A stretch of 64,000 nt of DNA. Source: Agarivorans gilvus (GTDB lineage Bacteria; Pseudomonadota; Gammaproteobacteria; Enterobacterales; Celerinatantimonadaceae). The translations under genes and the position numbers were made by a program. The stretch spans positions 72,001 through 136,000 of the forward strand of contig NZ_CP013021.1 in the NCBI RefSeq assembly GCF_001420915.1. Direction: 5' to 3'. The notes beneath the pieces are model-generated. The model did not search any database, had not been told where the DNA came from, and was given only the letters and a program-made list of their open reading frames with translations. Shown here in pieces: positions 8,301 to 15,949 of the stretch; the stretch's first letter is position 1; each line of letters begins with the position of its first letter.

Positions 8301-9843
8301 GCTCTGGCTCCTCTTCAGTAAAGCCACCGGCGATCCACTTACCGATTTCTTCAATGTTGGTTTGCTCGGTGTGTACCGTAGCAGAGAGTTGCCCTTCATA
8401 GAGTGCAGCGATGCGATCTGAAATCATAAATAACTCGTCAATGTCTTCCGATACCACCAAAATGGCAGCGCCTTTATCGCGCAGTTCAATCAGCTGGCGG
8501 TGAATGGCACTGGCCGCACCAATATCTACCCCCCAAGTGGGGTGGGCGCAGATCAGTACTTCGGGGTTTTGGTCGACTTCACGACCAATAATAAATTTTT
8601 GCAGGTTCCCTCCTGACAAGCTTTTGGCTTGTGAGTGGGCGTTATGGCATTTCACATCGTTGAGGTGAATGATGGACTTGGCCAGTTCTACTACCTTGTG
8701 CGGCAGGATCAGCCCTTTTTTCACCAAACCTTTGCGGGCACTGGTGAGCAAGGTATTGTCGGCCAAACTCATTTCGGGCACTGCACCTTGGCCTAGGCGG
8801 TCGGTGGGAACATAACTCATACCTAATAAGCGGCGCTCGCCAGCGTTGCGTTTTGCTACTTTGTGGCCATGCATTAAAATTGCACCCGCATCGGCACGGG
8901 TATCTTCGCCACTGAGCGCTTCAAGTAGGTCTTCTTGGCCATTACCTGCGACACCGGCAATGCCTAAAATCTCGCCTTTGTGTAGGCTTAAATTCACGTT
9001 TTTCAGGCCAGTACCAAAGGGGTTGGTTGGCGGTACGCTGAGGTTTTTGGTCACCAGAACTTCGTCTGAACCAATGGTTTTATGGTAGCGCTCGGATAAT
9101 ACCGCTTCGCTGCCCACCATCATTCTGGCGATGGAGTCTGGGGTTTCCTTGGCGGGTACACATTCTCCACTCACTTTACCACCGCGAAGGATCACCGCGC
9201 GGTCACACAGTGCGGTGACTTCTTTTAGCTTATGGCTAATAAACAAAATACTGCAGCCTTCGCTGGCCAAAGTCCGTAATACCTTAAATAAGCCAGAGAC
9301 CTCTTGAGGAGTGAGTACTGAGGTAGGCTCGTCAAGAATCAACAGTTTTACGTCTTGAATCAGGCAGCGCAGGATCTCTAAACGTTGCCGCTCACCAATA
9401 CTGAGATTGTGTACATAGCGGTCTGGGTCTACTTTTAGCTCGTAATTGGCACTTAATTCGATGATTTTTGCCCGTAAACTGGCCGCATCGGTGGCAACGC
9501 CGGGGTCGAGGCTGAGTTCAATATTTTCTTGCACGGTGAGGGTTTCAAACACAGAAAAATGCTGAAATACCATACCGATACCCATGGCTCTGGCCATATT
9601 TGGAGAGCGGATCACCACTTCTTTTCCCTGCCACAGCAGGCTACCTTCGTCGGCTTGTACAACACCGTAGATCATCTTCACAAGAGTGGATTTTCCAGCG
9701 CCGTTTTCACCGAGCAGCGCTAAGATTTCGCCTTGCTTTAAGTCAAGGCTGACTTTGTCGTTGGCAATCACGCCAGGGTAGCGTTTAGTGACCTGCCATA
9801 ACGACAACAAGCTCTGGTCGTGTTTCATGTTGAGTCCATTCAT
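8293..9843 (-). CDS. BMP-type ABC transporter ATPase with two nucleotide-binding domains
   Basis: A 516-residue fused double ATPase, like NupO and sugar ATPases of the RbsA type. Domain 1 has Walker A GENGAGKST, signature LSIGERQRLEI and Walker B LLILDEPTSVLT. Domain 2 has a degenerate Walker A (GVAGNGQED) but a good signature LSGGNLQKF, while its Walker B region reads VLICAHPTWGVD, so the second site is probably not catalytic, as is normal in this class. The start could be ATG 9843 or the internal ATG at 9828; neither has a strong ribosome site. It is the first gene of the operon with both permeases, and the operon carries no binding protein, which may be the gene at the left edge. Confidence 0.9.
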   Translation of the reverse strand: MNGLNMKHDQSLLSLWQVTKRYPGVIANDKVSLDLKQGEILALLGENGAGKSTLVKMIYGVVQADEGSLLWQGKEVVIRSPNMARAMGIGMVFQHFSVFETLTVQENIELSLDPGVATDAASLRAKIIELSANYELKVDPDRYVHNLSIGERQRLEILRCLIQDVKLLILDEPTSVLTPQEVSGLFKVLRTLASEGCSILFISHKLKEVTALCDRAVILRGGKVSGECVPAKETPDSIARMMVGSEAVLSERYHKTIGSDEVLVTKNLSVPPTNPFGTGLKNVNLSLHKGEILGIAGVAGNGQEDLLEALSGEDTRADAGAILMHGHKVAKRNAGERRLLGMSYVPTDRLGQGAVPEMSLADNTLLTSARKGLVKKGLILPHKVVELAKSIIHLNDVKCHNAHSQAKSLSGGNLQKFIIGREVDQNPEVLICAHPTWGVDIGAASAIHRQLIELRDKGAAILVVSEDIDELFMISDRIAALYEGQLSATVHTEQTNIEEIGKWIAGGFTEEEPEHV

Positions 9844-9873
9844 TTTTACGATAAAAAAACTTGGCTAGTTTAC

Positions 9874-9890
9874 TGCATAAATCTGACCAA
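9874..9890 (-). promoter_or_regulatory. Candidate sigma-54-type promoter of the BMP transporter operon
   Basis: On the minus strand TTGGTCAGATTTATGCA keeps GG and GC 10 bases apart, with a weaker -12 (ATGC instead of TTGC). It would start transcription near 9863, about 20 bp before the ATG at 9843. It overlaps the RutR-like box 9883-9898. Confidence 0.42.
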
Positions 9891-9898
9891 GTGTTCAA
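9883..9898. promoter_or_regulatory. RutR-like operator upstream of the BMP transporter operon
   Basis: cTGACCAAGTGtTCAA matches the RutR consensus at 12 of 14 specified positions, the best of the three boxes in this window. It lies 40 bp upstream of the ATPase start and in the gap shared with the divergent rutR-like gene, so it may also affect that gene. Confidence 0.62.
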
Positions 9899-9952
9899 GT
9901 CCATGTGTAATGCATTTGTTAACAGTGCAAAGTAACTTATAGCGTCTTTTTT

Positions 9953-10009
9953 TGGTGCAAGATGGTGTTTATGCTGTTCCATTATGGTGCTTAATCACAT
10001 CTTGGTGCA
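9953..10009. promoter_or_regulatory. NtrC-like half sites in the transporter/rutR gap
   Basis: Two perfect TGGTGCA half sites (9953-9959 and 10003-10009) lie about 95 and 145 bp upstream of the predicted transporter start, typical distances for NtrC. Their partner halves are poor, so binding is uncertain. The same heptamer occurs in the xanP gap. Confidence 0.3.
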
Positions 10010-10106
10010 AAAATGAGTAAACACTAGTGATTCCACTATGAATCATGAATAATAACTTCAGTTATCATATCTGATACTTCAATGCCGACAAGGAGAATAA
10101 GTTAGC

Positions 10107-10742
10107 ATGAATAAAGCGGTGGCAACACAAAGTGGGGCAATTAGAAAAAGAAATGAAAAGTTAATTTTAAAAGCGGCAACTAACGAGTTTGTGAAGCACG
10201 GCTATCAGGGTACATCTTTACAAGCGATTGCCGATCGCGCCGAACTGCCTAAAGCCAATATCTTGTATTACTTTAAATCAAAGCAGGGTTTATACCGCGC
10301 CCTGTTGGAAGATATACTGGCGCTATGGAATGACTCCTTCGCCAACACCACGCCCGAATCTGACCCTGCTATTACTATTAGTAGTTATATTCGTTCCAAA
10401 ATGCGTTATAGCCGTAGCCATAAGAAAAGCTCTCGGATTTTTGCCATGGAAATCATTCAAGGCGCGCCCAACTTAAAAGAAAAGTTGAAGTTCCCATTGG
10501 TGGATTGGACTCAAAACAAATGTAGCCTGATTCAAGCCTGGATCGATCAAGGAAAAATTGCTCCGGTTGAACCGTTATCGCTATTGTTTTTAATATGGGG
10601 AACGACTCAATTTTACGCCGATTTTGATACTGAGATTAGAATGATTCATGGCCGCAGTTTATCAGCTGAAGAATTTGCCAAAGCCGAGCAAGATGTGATT
10701 AACATTGTGCTTAGAGGTTTAGGTTTGAGTTTAAACACCTAA
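10107..10742 (+). CDS. rutR: RutR-like TetR-family regulator
   Basis: This 211-residue repressor resembles E. coli RutR along its whole length by recall. The helix-turn-helix is ILKAATNEFVKHGYQGTSLQAIADRAELPKANILYYF in outline (residues about 20-56), and the C-terminal domain keeps the RutR-type segments RIFAMEIIQGAPNLKEKL, WIDQGKIAPVEP and WGTTQFYADF. RutR of E. coli binds uracil or thymine and represses pyrimidine use; here the target boxes lie at purine and nucleoside transport genes, so the ligand may be a purine or pyrimidine base. AAGGAG precedes the ATG. It is divergent from the BMP transporter. Orthology to RutR is likely but the ligand is inferred. Confidence 0.78.
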   Translation: MNKAVATQSGAIRKRNEKLILKAATNEFVKHGYQGTSLQAIADRAELPKANILYYFKSKQGLYRALLEDILALWNDSFANTTPESDPAITISSYIRSKMRYSRSHKKSSRIFAMEIIQGAPNLKEKLKFPLVDWTQNKCSLIQAWIDQGKIAPVEPLSLLFLIWGTTQFYADFDTEIRMIHGRSLSAEEFAKAEQDVINIVLRGLGLSLNT

Positions 10743-11199
10743 GCAAACGGCGGTTTGTGTCGTTCCATCTTTGAGTACAATTCAAGTTCTTGAAATAGCC
10801 TAAGAACTCACGCACAAGTAGAAAAGGCAAGCCGCGGTGATAACTTGCTGTAACTGCCTTTTACCTCAAAGTTTGTTAGAGCACATGTAGCGCCTTTATC
10901 TCTGCTGTTGCGATGTGCTGGAAGGCGATTTCAGTAAGGGGAATAGCCTGAAAAGCACCGCCTTGCTTGAGAGCTGTCGCAGCGAAAAGTTAAATTGCTC
11001 AGCCTTGAATACCGTTACTACATCAACTGCAATGAGATGATTGCAACTCAACTTGCCGCTGTTGTTTTGGAGCATTGAGCCATTGAAGCTATTCTCTGGG
11101 TACTCGATGTCAGCTTGCTGGAAGACGCTGTCAGATATTCAAAAAACGCAGCTGTATACCAGACCCTTAGTTTAGGCTTTAGCAAAAATAGGAGTAAAT
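10743..11199. other. 457-bp gap at the left edge of the cassette-like region
   Basis: No gene is supported here. An inverted repeat (CAAACggcgGTTTG, about 10745-10758) follows the rutR-like stop but lacks a T-run. The stretch has many short imperfect repeats, such as aaaaggca against tgccttttt around 10825-10862, and no long open frame. It may be decayed cassette DNA marking the edge of the accessory run that follows. Confidence 0.4.
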
Positions 11200-11796
11200 A
11201 TGGATATTGCGGTACTAACTTTTGAGGGATTTAATGAGCTAGATTCGTTTATAGCATCGGGCATTTTGAACCGAATGAAAGGTGCCGGTTGGAATGTGCA
11301 AATAACAAGTCCATCTAAGTATGTTACGTCCATGAATGGAGTTACTATTCAATCTCAACAAGCGCTAGAATTTGCTAATCATGCAAACGTTGTATTATTT
11401 GGCAGTGGTATTCATACCCGTGATATTGCCCAAGACCGAGGCATACTAGCAAGGCTGAAGCTTAATCCCGATACTCAGTTAATTGGTGGCCAGTGTTCAG
11501 GTACATTGTTGATGGCTGTATTGGGTTTGTTGCATCAAGTGCCAGCTTGTACCGATTTAACAACGAAACCTTGGGTTATTGAGTCAGGCGTTACAGTTTT
11601 AGAGCAGCCTTTTTACGCTAAAGGAAATCTTGCAACTGCGGGTGGGTGTTTGTCATCAAAGTACTTGGCTGCGTGGGTTATTAGTAAGCTATCAGGTCGG
11701 GCAGAAGCCGAATCGGCAATTCATTATGTTGCACCAGTTGGTGAAAAAGAAAGCACCGTTCAACACTGTATGTCGGTTGTAGGTGCTTACCTATAG
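11200..11796 (+). CDS. DJ-1/PfpI family protein
   Basis: A 198-residue class I glutamine-amidotransferase-like protein. MDIAVLTFEGFNELDS forms the first strand and acidic loop, and IGGQCSGTLLMA is the nucleophile elbow with the Cys typical of DJ-1/PfpI. LATAGGCLSSKYLAAWVI is the usual closing helix. Members act as proteases, chaperones, hydratases or regulators; none can be picked out here. GGAG lies 7 bases upstream of the ATG. It is the first gene of a run of small plus-strand accessory genes. Confidence 0.82.
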   Translation: MDIAVLTFEGFNELDSFIASGILNRMKGAGWNVQITSPSKYVTSMNGVTIQSQQALEFANHANVVLFGSGIHTRDIAQDRGILARLKLNPDTQLIGGQCSGTLLMAVLGLLHQVPACTDLTTKPWVIESGVTVLEQPFYAKGNLATAGGCLSSKYLAAWVISKLSGRAEAESAIHYVAPVGEKESTVQHCMSVVGAYL

Positions 11797-11917
11797 CTTG
11801 GTCCATATAAGGTGTTTAAGAGTGAATTCTGCTGTTAGCGCTCTCAGCTCAATGTGAAATTAGTGTTACTGCTGCAATGGATTAGCTAAGGTGTTTGCCT
11901 TACTCGCAGCTTAAGCA
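11792..11917 (+). repeat. Spacer with attC-like arms after the DJ-1/PfpI gene
   Basis: TGTTTAAG (11813-11820) can pair with CTTAAGCA (11910-11917) with one wobble, about 90 bp apart, in the position of the L''/L' arms of an integron attC site. The right arm is followed by GGCATTT where an attC would have GGCGTTA-like bases. The spacer begins with TATAGCTTGGTCCA, which recurs with one change in the hairpin at 15790-15829. The match to attC is degenerate. Confidence 0.35.
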
Positions 11918-11939
11918 GGCATTTGGTAAATCGACAGTT

Positions 11940-12479
11940 ATGAGTCAAAGAATTATTGAAGTTGTTGATTATCGGCAGCAATGGCGGGAAGATTTTGTCA
12001 GAGAAAAACAGCTAATCAGCTCAGTTTTAACAACAACCAATATTAATGCGATACATCATATCGGTAGTACGTCGGTTGAAGGCTTATGTGCCAAACCCAT
12101 TATCGACATTCTTTTGGAAGTGAAAAGTCTAGACGTTTTAGATGACCAATCTGAAGAGATGGTTTCTCTGGGGTATGTTGTTAAGGGCGAATTTGGTATT
12201 CAAGGCCGTCGTTATTTCCAAAAAGGCGGAATACAGCGAACTCATCAGGTTCATGCGTTCTTAGCTAACTCTCCGGAGGCTACAAGGCATCTCGCATTTC
12301 GTGACTATTTAAGGGCTTTTCCTGATGTCGCACTCAAATATGGCGAAATAAAAAGGGCGGGAGCAGCTATTTGTAACCATGACATAGATGTTTACATTGA
12401 TTATAAAAATAGTTTTATACAAGAATACGAAGCTAAAGCAGTAAGGTGGCAAAGCGAGCTAACCAATCGCATCCGTTGA
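11940..12479 (+). CDS. GrpB/UPF0157 family protein
   Basis: A 179-residue protein of the nucleotidyltransferase-like GrpB family. The core HIGSTSVEGLCAKPIIDILL holds the GSTS and the D-x-L motif of the fold, and RTHQVHAF and FRDYLRAFPDVALKYGEIK are family segments. Function is unknown; in some bacteria it is fused to dephospho-CoA kinase. The ATG at 11940 (MSQRIIEVVDY) is preferred to an in-frame TTG at 11895, which lies inside the spacer repeat. No strong ribosome site is visible. It belongs to the cassette-like run. Confidence 0.82.
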   Translation: MSQRIIEVVDYRQQWREDFVREKQLISSVLTTTNINAIHHIGSTSVEGLCAKPIIDILLEVKSLDVLDDQSEEMVSLGYVVKGEFGIQGRRYFQKGGIQRTHQVHAFLANSPEATRHLAFRDYLRAFPDVALKYGEIKRAGAAICNHDIDVYIDYKNSFIQEYEAKAVRWQSELTNRIR

Positions 12480-12539
12480 CCCAAGTACATACCATAAATT
12501 TTTACAACTGTGTTTAGCGCTACCATGGAGTAATTGATA

Positions 12540-13412
12540 TTGAAGGAAGTTGAAGCGTTTTGGGTTAATTCTTTCACCCAGAATGGAACCGGTGGAAATC
12601 CTGCTGGCGTGGTGCTACATGCCGACCACTTATCCAACGACGAAAGATTACAAATAGCCCAAGCTGTTGGTTATTCTGAAACTGCATTTGTATCTCGCGA
12701 TGACGAGGTCGATTTTGCGCTGGCTTTCTTCACGGTAACCGGCGAAGTTGATTTTTGTGGGCACGCCACCTTAGCTGCGTTTTCAACAATGTATCAAGCG
12801 GGCATCATAACCGAAGGTTCATATCGCCAAAGAACTAAAGCAGGAATACTTGCGGTAACCATAGAGGCAAATGGTCATATAGTTATGGAGCAGAAGCTAC
12901 CTGAGTATCGCGGAGCGTTTAGTTATGAGCAGATATCAGCCTTAATTGGGCTGGATTCGATAATACTTGAGTCTACTCAGTTACCGATCGAGGTCATTTC
13001 AACAGGCTTAGCAGACATGATAGTGCCTGTGCCATATGGGTATCTCGATAGCATACAAGTGAATCAAAATTTAACCAGTGACTTCTGTAAAAAGTATGAT
13101 GTTGTCAGTATTCACGCTTTTGAATTGAGCGATCAAACCAGCATGCTGACAGCAAGTTGTCGTAACTTTGCTCCATTGTTTGGTATTCCTGAGGAGTCTG
13201 CGACAGGGAGTGCCAGTGGTGCCTTAGCCTGTTACTTAAGCAAACACCTAAGTCGCACACATTTGAATAACTTTACTTTTGAGCAAGGTCGGGCAATGGA
13301 ATGTGTTTCAAAAATTACAGCGTCGGTTGAGTCTAGCGAGCTGGGTATAACTAAGGTGAGCGTTGGTGGTTTTGCTCATAACGTTGGTAGGCAAACCATC
13401 CATTTACAATAA
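12540..13412 (+). CDS. PhzF family epimerase/isomerase-like protein
   Basis: A 290-residue PhzF-family protein. It has the N-terminal VNSFTQNGTGGNPAGVVL, GYSETAFV with the conserved catalytic Glu region, DFCGHATLAAF in the first lobe and EESATGSASGALACYL in the second lobe, matching the two-lobed diaminopimelate-epimerase fold. The physiological substrate is unknown. No ATG fits; TTG at 12540 gives MKEVEAFWVN, usual for the family, with GGAG 10 bases upstream, and TTG at 12534 is a second option. Only 60 bp separate it from the GrpB gene. Confidence 0.85.
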   Translation: MKEVEAFWVNSFTQNGTGGNPAGVVLHADHLSNDERLQIAQAVGYSETAFVSRDDEVDFALAFFTVTGEVDFCGHATLAAFSTMYQAGIITEGSYRQRTKAGILAVTIEANGHIVMEQKLPEYRGAFSYEQISALIGLDSIILESTQLPIEVISTGLADMIVPVPYGYLDSIQVNQNLTSDFCKKYDVVSIHAFELSDQTSMLTASCRNFAPLFGIPEESATGSASGALACYLSKHLSRTHLNNFTFEQGRAMECVSKITASVESSELGITKVSVGGFAHNVGRQTIHLQ

Positions 13413-13440
13413 GCATTTAAGAGTGATTCTCAATGCTGGG
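13412..13440 (+). repeat. Small hairpin in the spacer after the PhzF gene
   Basis: The arms AGCATT and AATGCT (within 13412-13437), with inner GAG/CTC, form an imperfect hairpin that begins the spacer. The sequence ATTTAAGAGTGATTC resembles the GTTTAAGAGTGAATTC of the spacer at 11812 and the left arm of Vibrio-type attC sites. It may be a degraded recombination site or a weak terminator. Confidence 0.35.
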
Positions 13441-13448
13441 TATTTGGG

Positions 13449-13487
13449 TCTTCACCTTGGGTTTGTATTTGCGGTGTAATGGTTTAG
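13449..13487 (+). repeat. 39-bp spacer repeat, copy 1
   Basis: Identical to 15104-15142 except for one base (tcttcACcttggg against tcttcGCcttggg), ending in GCGGTGTAATGGTTTAG. It lies in the spacer between the PhzF and GNAT genes. A long near-identical repeat in non-coding spacers of neighbouring small genes is what cassette recombination sites look like. Confidence 0.75.
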
Positions 13488-13546
13488 GGACGGCGCCGTT
13501 CCGAGTAAGCAACCGTCATAGTGACTTTTTATACAAGGAGGCGACG

Positions 13547-14089
13547 GTGCAAATTTGTCAATCTAACCGTTTGATTGTGCGACGGCTGGTGCCTGAGGAC
13601 GTTTTTGTATTGACCGACATTCTTAGTGACCCAGACGTGATGAAGTACTCGATTCGCGGCGTTTGCGACGAGGTCGCCACTCGTCATTTTATTGAATGGT
13701 GTTTAGCTTGTTATCAATCACATGGCGTTGGGCCATGGGCTCTTATCGATAAAAAATCTTCTGAACTGATTGGTTTCTGCGGTGTTGGCCCAGAATCGGT
13801 CGGCGGTGTTGAGGAAATCAGTCTTGGTTACCGACTGGCGAAGAATTATTGGAATAAAGGTTTTGCATCTGAGGCTGCTAAGGCCGTTATCAAGTATGTT
13901 TTCGATAATCGCTTATTTGACTCAGTGGTCGCTATTATAGAGCCAGAGCATGTCGCATCGCTGAAGGTGGCTGAGAAGGCGGGGTTTTCTTGTTTTAATG
14001 TAGTAGAGTTTCATGGGCGTCCAGTGAGACTATATCGACTGACTAAACAACAATGGAAAACAAAAAACATGCACGCAACAAGCCGGTGA
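13547..14089 (+). CDS. GNAT-family N-acetyltransferase (RimJ/RimL type)
   Basis: A 180-residue acetyltransferase of the Acetyltransf_3 group. SNRLIVRRLVPEDV is the usual start, and YRLAKNYWNKGFASEAAKAVIKYVF carries the acetyl-CoA loop (NKGFASEA), followed by HVASLKVAEKAGFSC. The substrate is unknown; relatives acetylate ribosomal protein N-termini, antibiotics or small amines. The GTG at 13547 is chosen because AAGGAGG lies 6 bases upstream; a longer frame to 13433 would read through the 39-bp spacer repeat. Confidence 0.82.
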   Translation: MQICQSNRLIVRRLVPEDVFVLTDILSDPDVMKYSIRGVCDEVATRHFIEWCLACYQSHGVGPWALIDKKSSELIGFCGVGPESVGGVEEISLGYRLAKNYWNKGFASEAAKAVIKYVFDNRLFDSVVAIIEPEHVASLKVAEKAGFSCFNVVEFHGRPVRLYRLTKQQWKTKNMHATSR

Positions 14090-14130
14090 GAGCTGGTGTA
14101 ATGCAAAATTAAATCACTACCGGAGTACCC

Positions 14131-15054
14131 ATGACAAGCCATTTCGACATTATCGGAGCCCCCTTCAATCAACTGGGTTTTGTGACAAGCCAAGAAAACA
14201 CGGTTGATGGGTTACGACGAATGAACGAAATATCATCGGTAGGTCTTACCGATTGGATCCAAATCAGAAATGATAGATGGGGCGCTGATATTATTGACCA
14301 AGGGGATGTGGAAGTCAGCGATGAAGTTCATGATTTGATTTCCAAAGGTAACAAAGATGAAGCCTTGCGAATTTATTCTAGCCACCTCAAGGAGCAAGTA
14401 TTGGGGAGTTATATGAATAATCGCGTCCCCATTATCATCGGCGGTGACCATTCGATAGCGGTAGGTACAATTCAAGCTGCGTTAAGCCATTACCAAAAAA
14501 ATCGAGGTGAAAAAATTGCGATTGTTTGGGTAGATGCTCACGCTGATTGCAACAACACTCTCGACAGCAATTTGCACGGCAAGCCCTTGGCATTGTTAAT
14601 GAATCAATATGCTCATAATGGCTGGTCTGTTCCTTCTGATGTCGCGTTAAAGCCTCAAGATGTGTTTTATGTGGGGCTTAGAGATTTAATGCTCTGTGAG
14701 TACGAACTTATTGAAAGACTTAATATAACCAACTTCGACATGATGTGTATCGAGCAGAAAGGCTTTAATACTGTAGTTGGCACCTTAATGGAAAGATTAG
14801 AGAACGAGTATGACGGTATTTACCTGTCATTTGATTATGATGCCTTAGATGGTTCTCTATTCCGTGCATGTGCGACGCCTAATGTTGGTGGTTTAACTGC
14901 GAGAGAATCGTTGTATTTAGTTCATTCAATTGCTTCGAGTGACAAGTTTATTGGAGCTGAGTTTGTTGAATATCTCCCCGAGCGCGACAGCAGCGGTGCA
15001 TCAAAGGAGCTAATGATTAAACTTATCGATGCCGTCTGGGGCTTTAAGTCCTAG
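14131..15054 (+). CDS. Arginase/agmatinase/formiminoglutamase family ureohydrolase
   Basis: A 307-residue ureohydrolase with both manganese-site blocks: GGDHSIAVG, WVDAHADCNN and SFDYDALDGSLF, supplying the His and the Asp ligands. The start DIIGAPFNQLGFVTSQENT resembles the arginase N-terminal 'G-A-P-x-x-x-G' segment. The substrate could be arginine, agmatine or another guanidino compound; the usual SFDVDxLDP reads SFDYDALDG, so specificity is uncertain. GGAG precedes the ATG by 7 bases. It lies only 41 bp after the GNAT gene within the cassette-like run. Confidence 0.85.
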   Translation: MTSHFDIIGAPFNQLGFVTSQENTVDGLRRMNEISSVGLTDWIQIRNDRWGADIIDQGDVEVSDEVHDLISKGNKDEALRIYSSHLKEQVLGSYMNNRVPIIIGGDHSIAVGTIQAALSHYQKNRGEKIAIVWVDAHADCNNTLDSNLHGKPLALLMNQYAHNGWSVPSDVALKPQDVFYVGLRDLMLCEYELIERLNITNFDMMCIEQKGFNTVVGTLMERLENEYDGIYLSFDYDALDGSLFRACATPNVGGLTARESLYLVHSIASSDKFIGAEFVEYLPERDSSGASKELMIKLIDAVWGFKS

Positions 15055-15103
15055 ATGCGTGTAACAAATTGCTTAAGTTTTTAGCTAACGCTTAGTATGC
15101 TTG

Positions 15104-15142
15104 TCTTCGCCTTGGGTTTGTATTTGCGGTGTAATGGTTTAG
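15104..15142 (+). repeat. 39-bp spacer repeat, copy 2
   Basis: One mismatch to copy 1 at 13449-13487. It lies in the spacer between the arginase-like gene and the second GNAT. The spacer begins with GTAACAAATTGCTTAAG (15061-15077), which resembles the TAACAAA simple site plus left arm of attC. Confidence 0.75.
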
Positions 15143-15201
15143 CTTGAGTGGCGGTATTGCTCAACGCTTACCGCTGCATTAAATAATTACTGGAATGTTC
15201 A

Positions 15202-15636
15202 GTGCTATTAATTCGAGAAATGACCATTTCTGATTACCAAGAAGTAATCAGTCTTTGGAGGCGTTCACAAGGGATGACTCTTCGAGATGCCGATTCCAAG
15301 GAAAATATTGAAGCCTACTTGGCCCGCAATCAGGGTTTGAGCTTTGTTGCTGTTGACAGCAATGTTATTGTTGCCGCCGTGCTTGCGGGCACGGATGGGC
15401 GTAGAGGTTACTTACAACATTTAACGGTATCCTTAGGTCACCAATCAAAAGGCATTGGGCGTCAATTAGTTGAGAGTGTTGTATGTGCTTTGGACCGTTA
15501 TGGAATATCGAAAACTCATCTTTTTGTGCATCACAGCAACAATAATGCTCAGCAGTTTTATCAGAAAATGGGATGGTTTCCCCGAGATGAGGTACGAATG
15601 TTTTCCTACAACTCATCGTTAAATGTGGAAGTGTAA
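15202..15636 (+). CDS. Small GNAT-family N-acetyltransferase
   Basis: A 144-residue GNAT. LLIREMTISDYQEVISLWR is the common N-terminal helix, HLTVSLGHQSKGIGRQLVES contains the acetyl-CoA loop (SKGIGRQL), and HHSNNNAQQFYQKMGW is the final helix and strand. The substrate is unknown. The start is GTG at 15202 with no clear ribosome site, typical of cassette genes that rely on outside promoters. It is the last gene of the run. Confidence 0.78.
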   Translation: MLLIREMTISDYQEVISLWRRSQGMTLRDADSKENIEAYLARNQGLSFVAVDSNVIVAAVLAGTDGRRGYLQHLTVSLGHQSKGIGRQLVESVVCALDRYGISKTHLFVHHSNNNAQQFYQKMGWFPRDEVRMFSYNSSLNVEV

Positions 15637-15751
15637 TTGGCCAAAGCCATAGTCCCCAAGATGCTGGTGGGTTGCTAACGAAAAACATCTTTTGTCTTGG
15701 TAGGCCAAGAACCCATTTCTCTACTGGTTCATTGATGTTTAGGCCGTTTAG

Positions 15752-15783
15752 ACCTTGTTTTTTATTGCGGTGTAACTGGTTAC
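15752..15783 (+). repeat. Spacer repeat, diverged copy 3
   Basis: ttgcggtgtaactggtta matches the end of copies 1 and 2 (ttgcggtgtaatggttta) with small changes, and the preceding accttg-ttt block is also shared. It marks a third spacer of the same origin at the end of the run. Confidence 0.55.
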
Positions 15784-15789
15784 GAAAAG

Positions 15790-15829
15790 TGGGCCAAGCT
15801 ATAGCGTACCTACCGTATAGCTTGGCCCA
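15790..15829. terminator. Strong hairpin with 14-bp perfect stem
   Basis: TGGGCCAAGCTATA pairs perfectly with TATAGCTTGGCCCA across a 12-base loop. On the minus strand it is followed by ACTTTTC, so it could end transcription of the minus-strand membrane-protein gene at 15950. The arm TATAGCTTGGCCCA also resembles 11792-11805 (one change), so it may instead belong to the cassette-like repeats. Confidence 0.5.
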
Positions 15830-15949
15830 AACTTAAGTTTCTTTGTCTAGCTCAATTTACTCTAAGCGCTGTCTAATTTGTTGTTCATAGGCTTGCCTAT
15901 GGATCACACCAATAAGTGTTGTTTTGAGCTAGTAAGGTTGACGCAGAGC

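Larger units (their letters stand above)
15637..15949. other. 313-bp gap at the right edge of the cassette-like region
   Basis: No gene is supported. The gap contains a partial third copy of the spacer repeat (15752-15783) and a strong hairpin (15790-15829). After the hairpin the sequence becomes ordinary intergenic DNA ahead of a minus-strand gene, so the right boundary of the accessory run is probably near 15830. Confidence 0.5.

Noticed and set aside
8300..8399. N-terminal extension of the first BMP permease
   Set aside because: It overlaps the ATPase gene by about 100 bp; ATG 8300 gives the usual 8-bp coupling overlap.
9785..9982. Minus-strand open frame over the transporter promoter
   Set aside because: It spans the RutR-like box and promoter, shows no motif and overlaps the ATPase start.
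10745..10758. CAAACggcgGTTTG as a PurR operator
   Set aside because: The PurR consensus has no such 4-base insertion; the position right after the rutR-like stop fits a simple hairpin better.
15202..15829. Complete attC site with a nearby integron integrase
   Set aside because: Simple sites are degenerate and no tyrosine recombinase gene occurs in the window, so only a relic origin is suggested.
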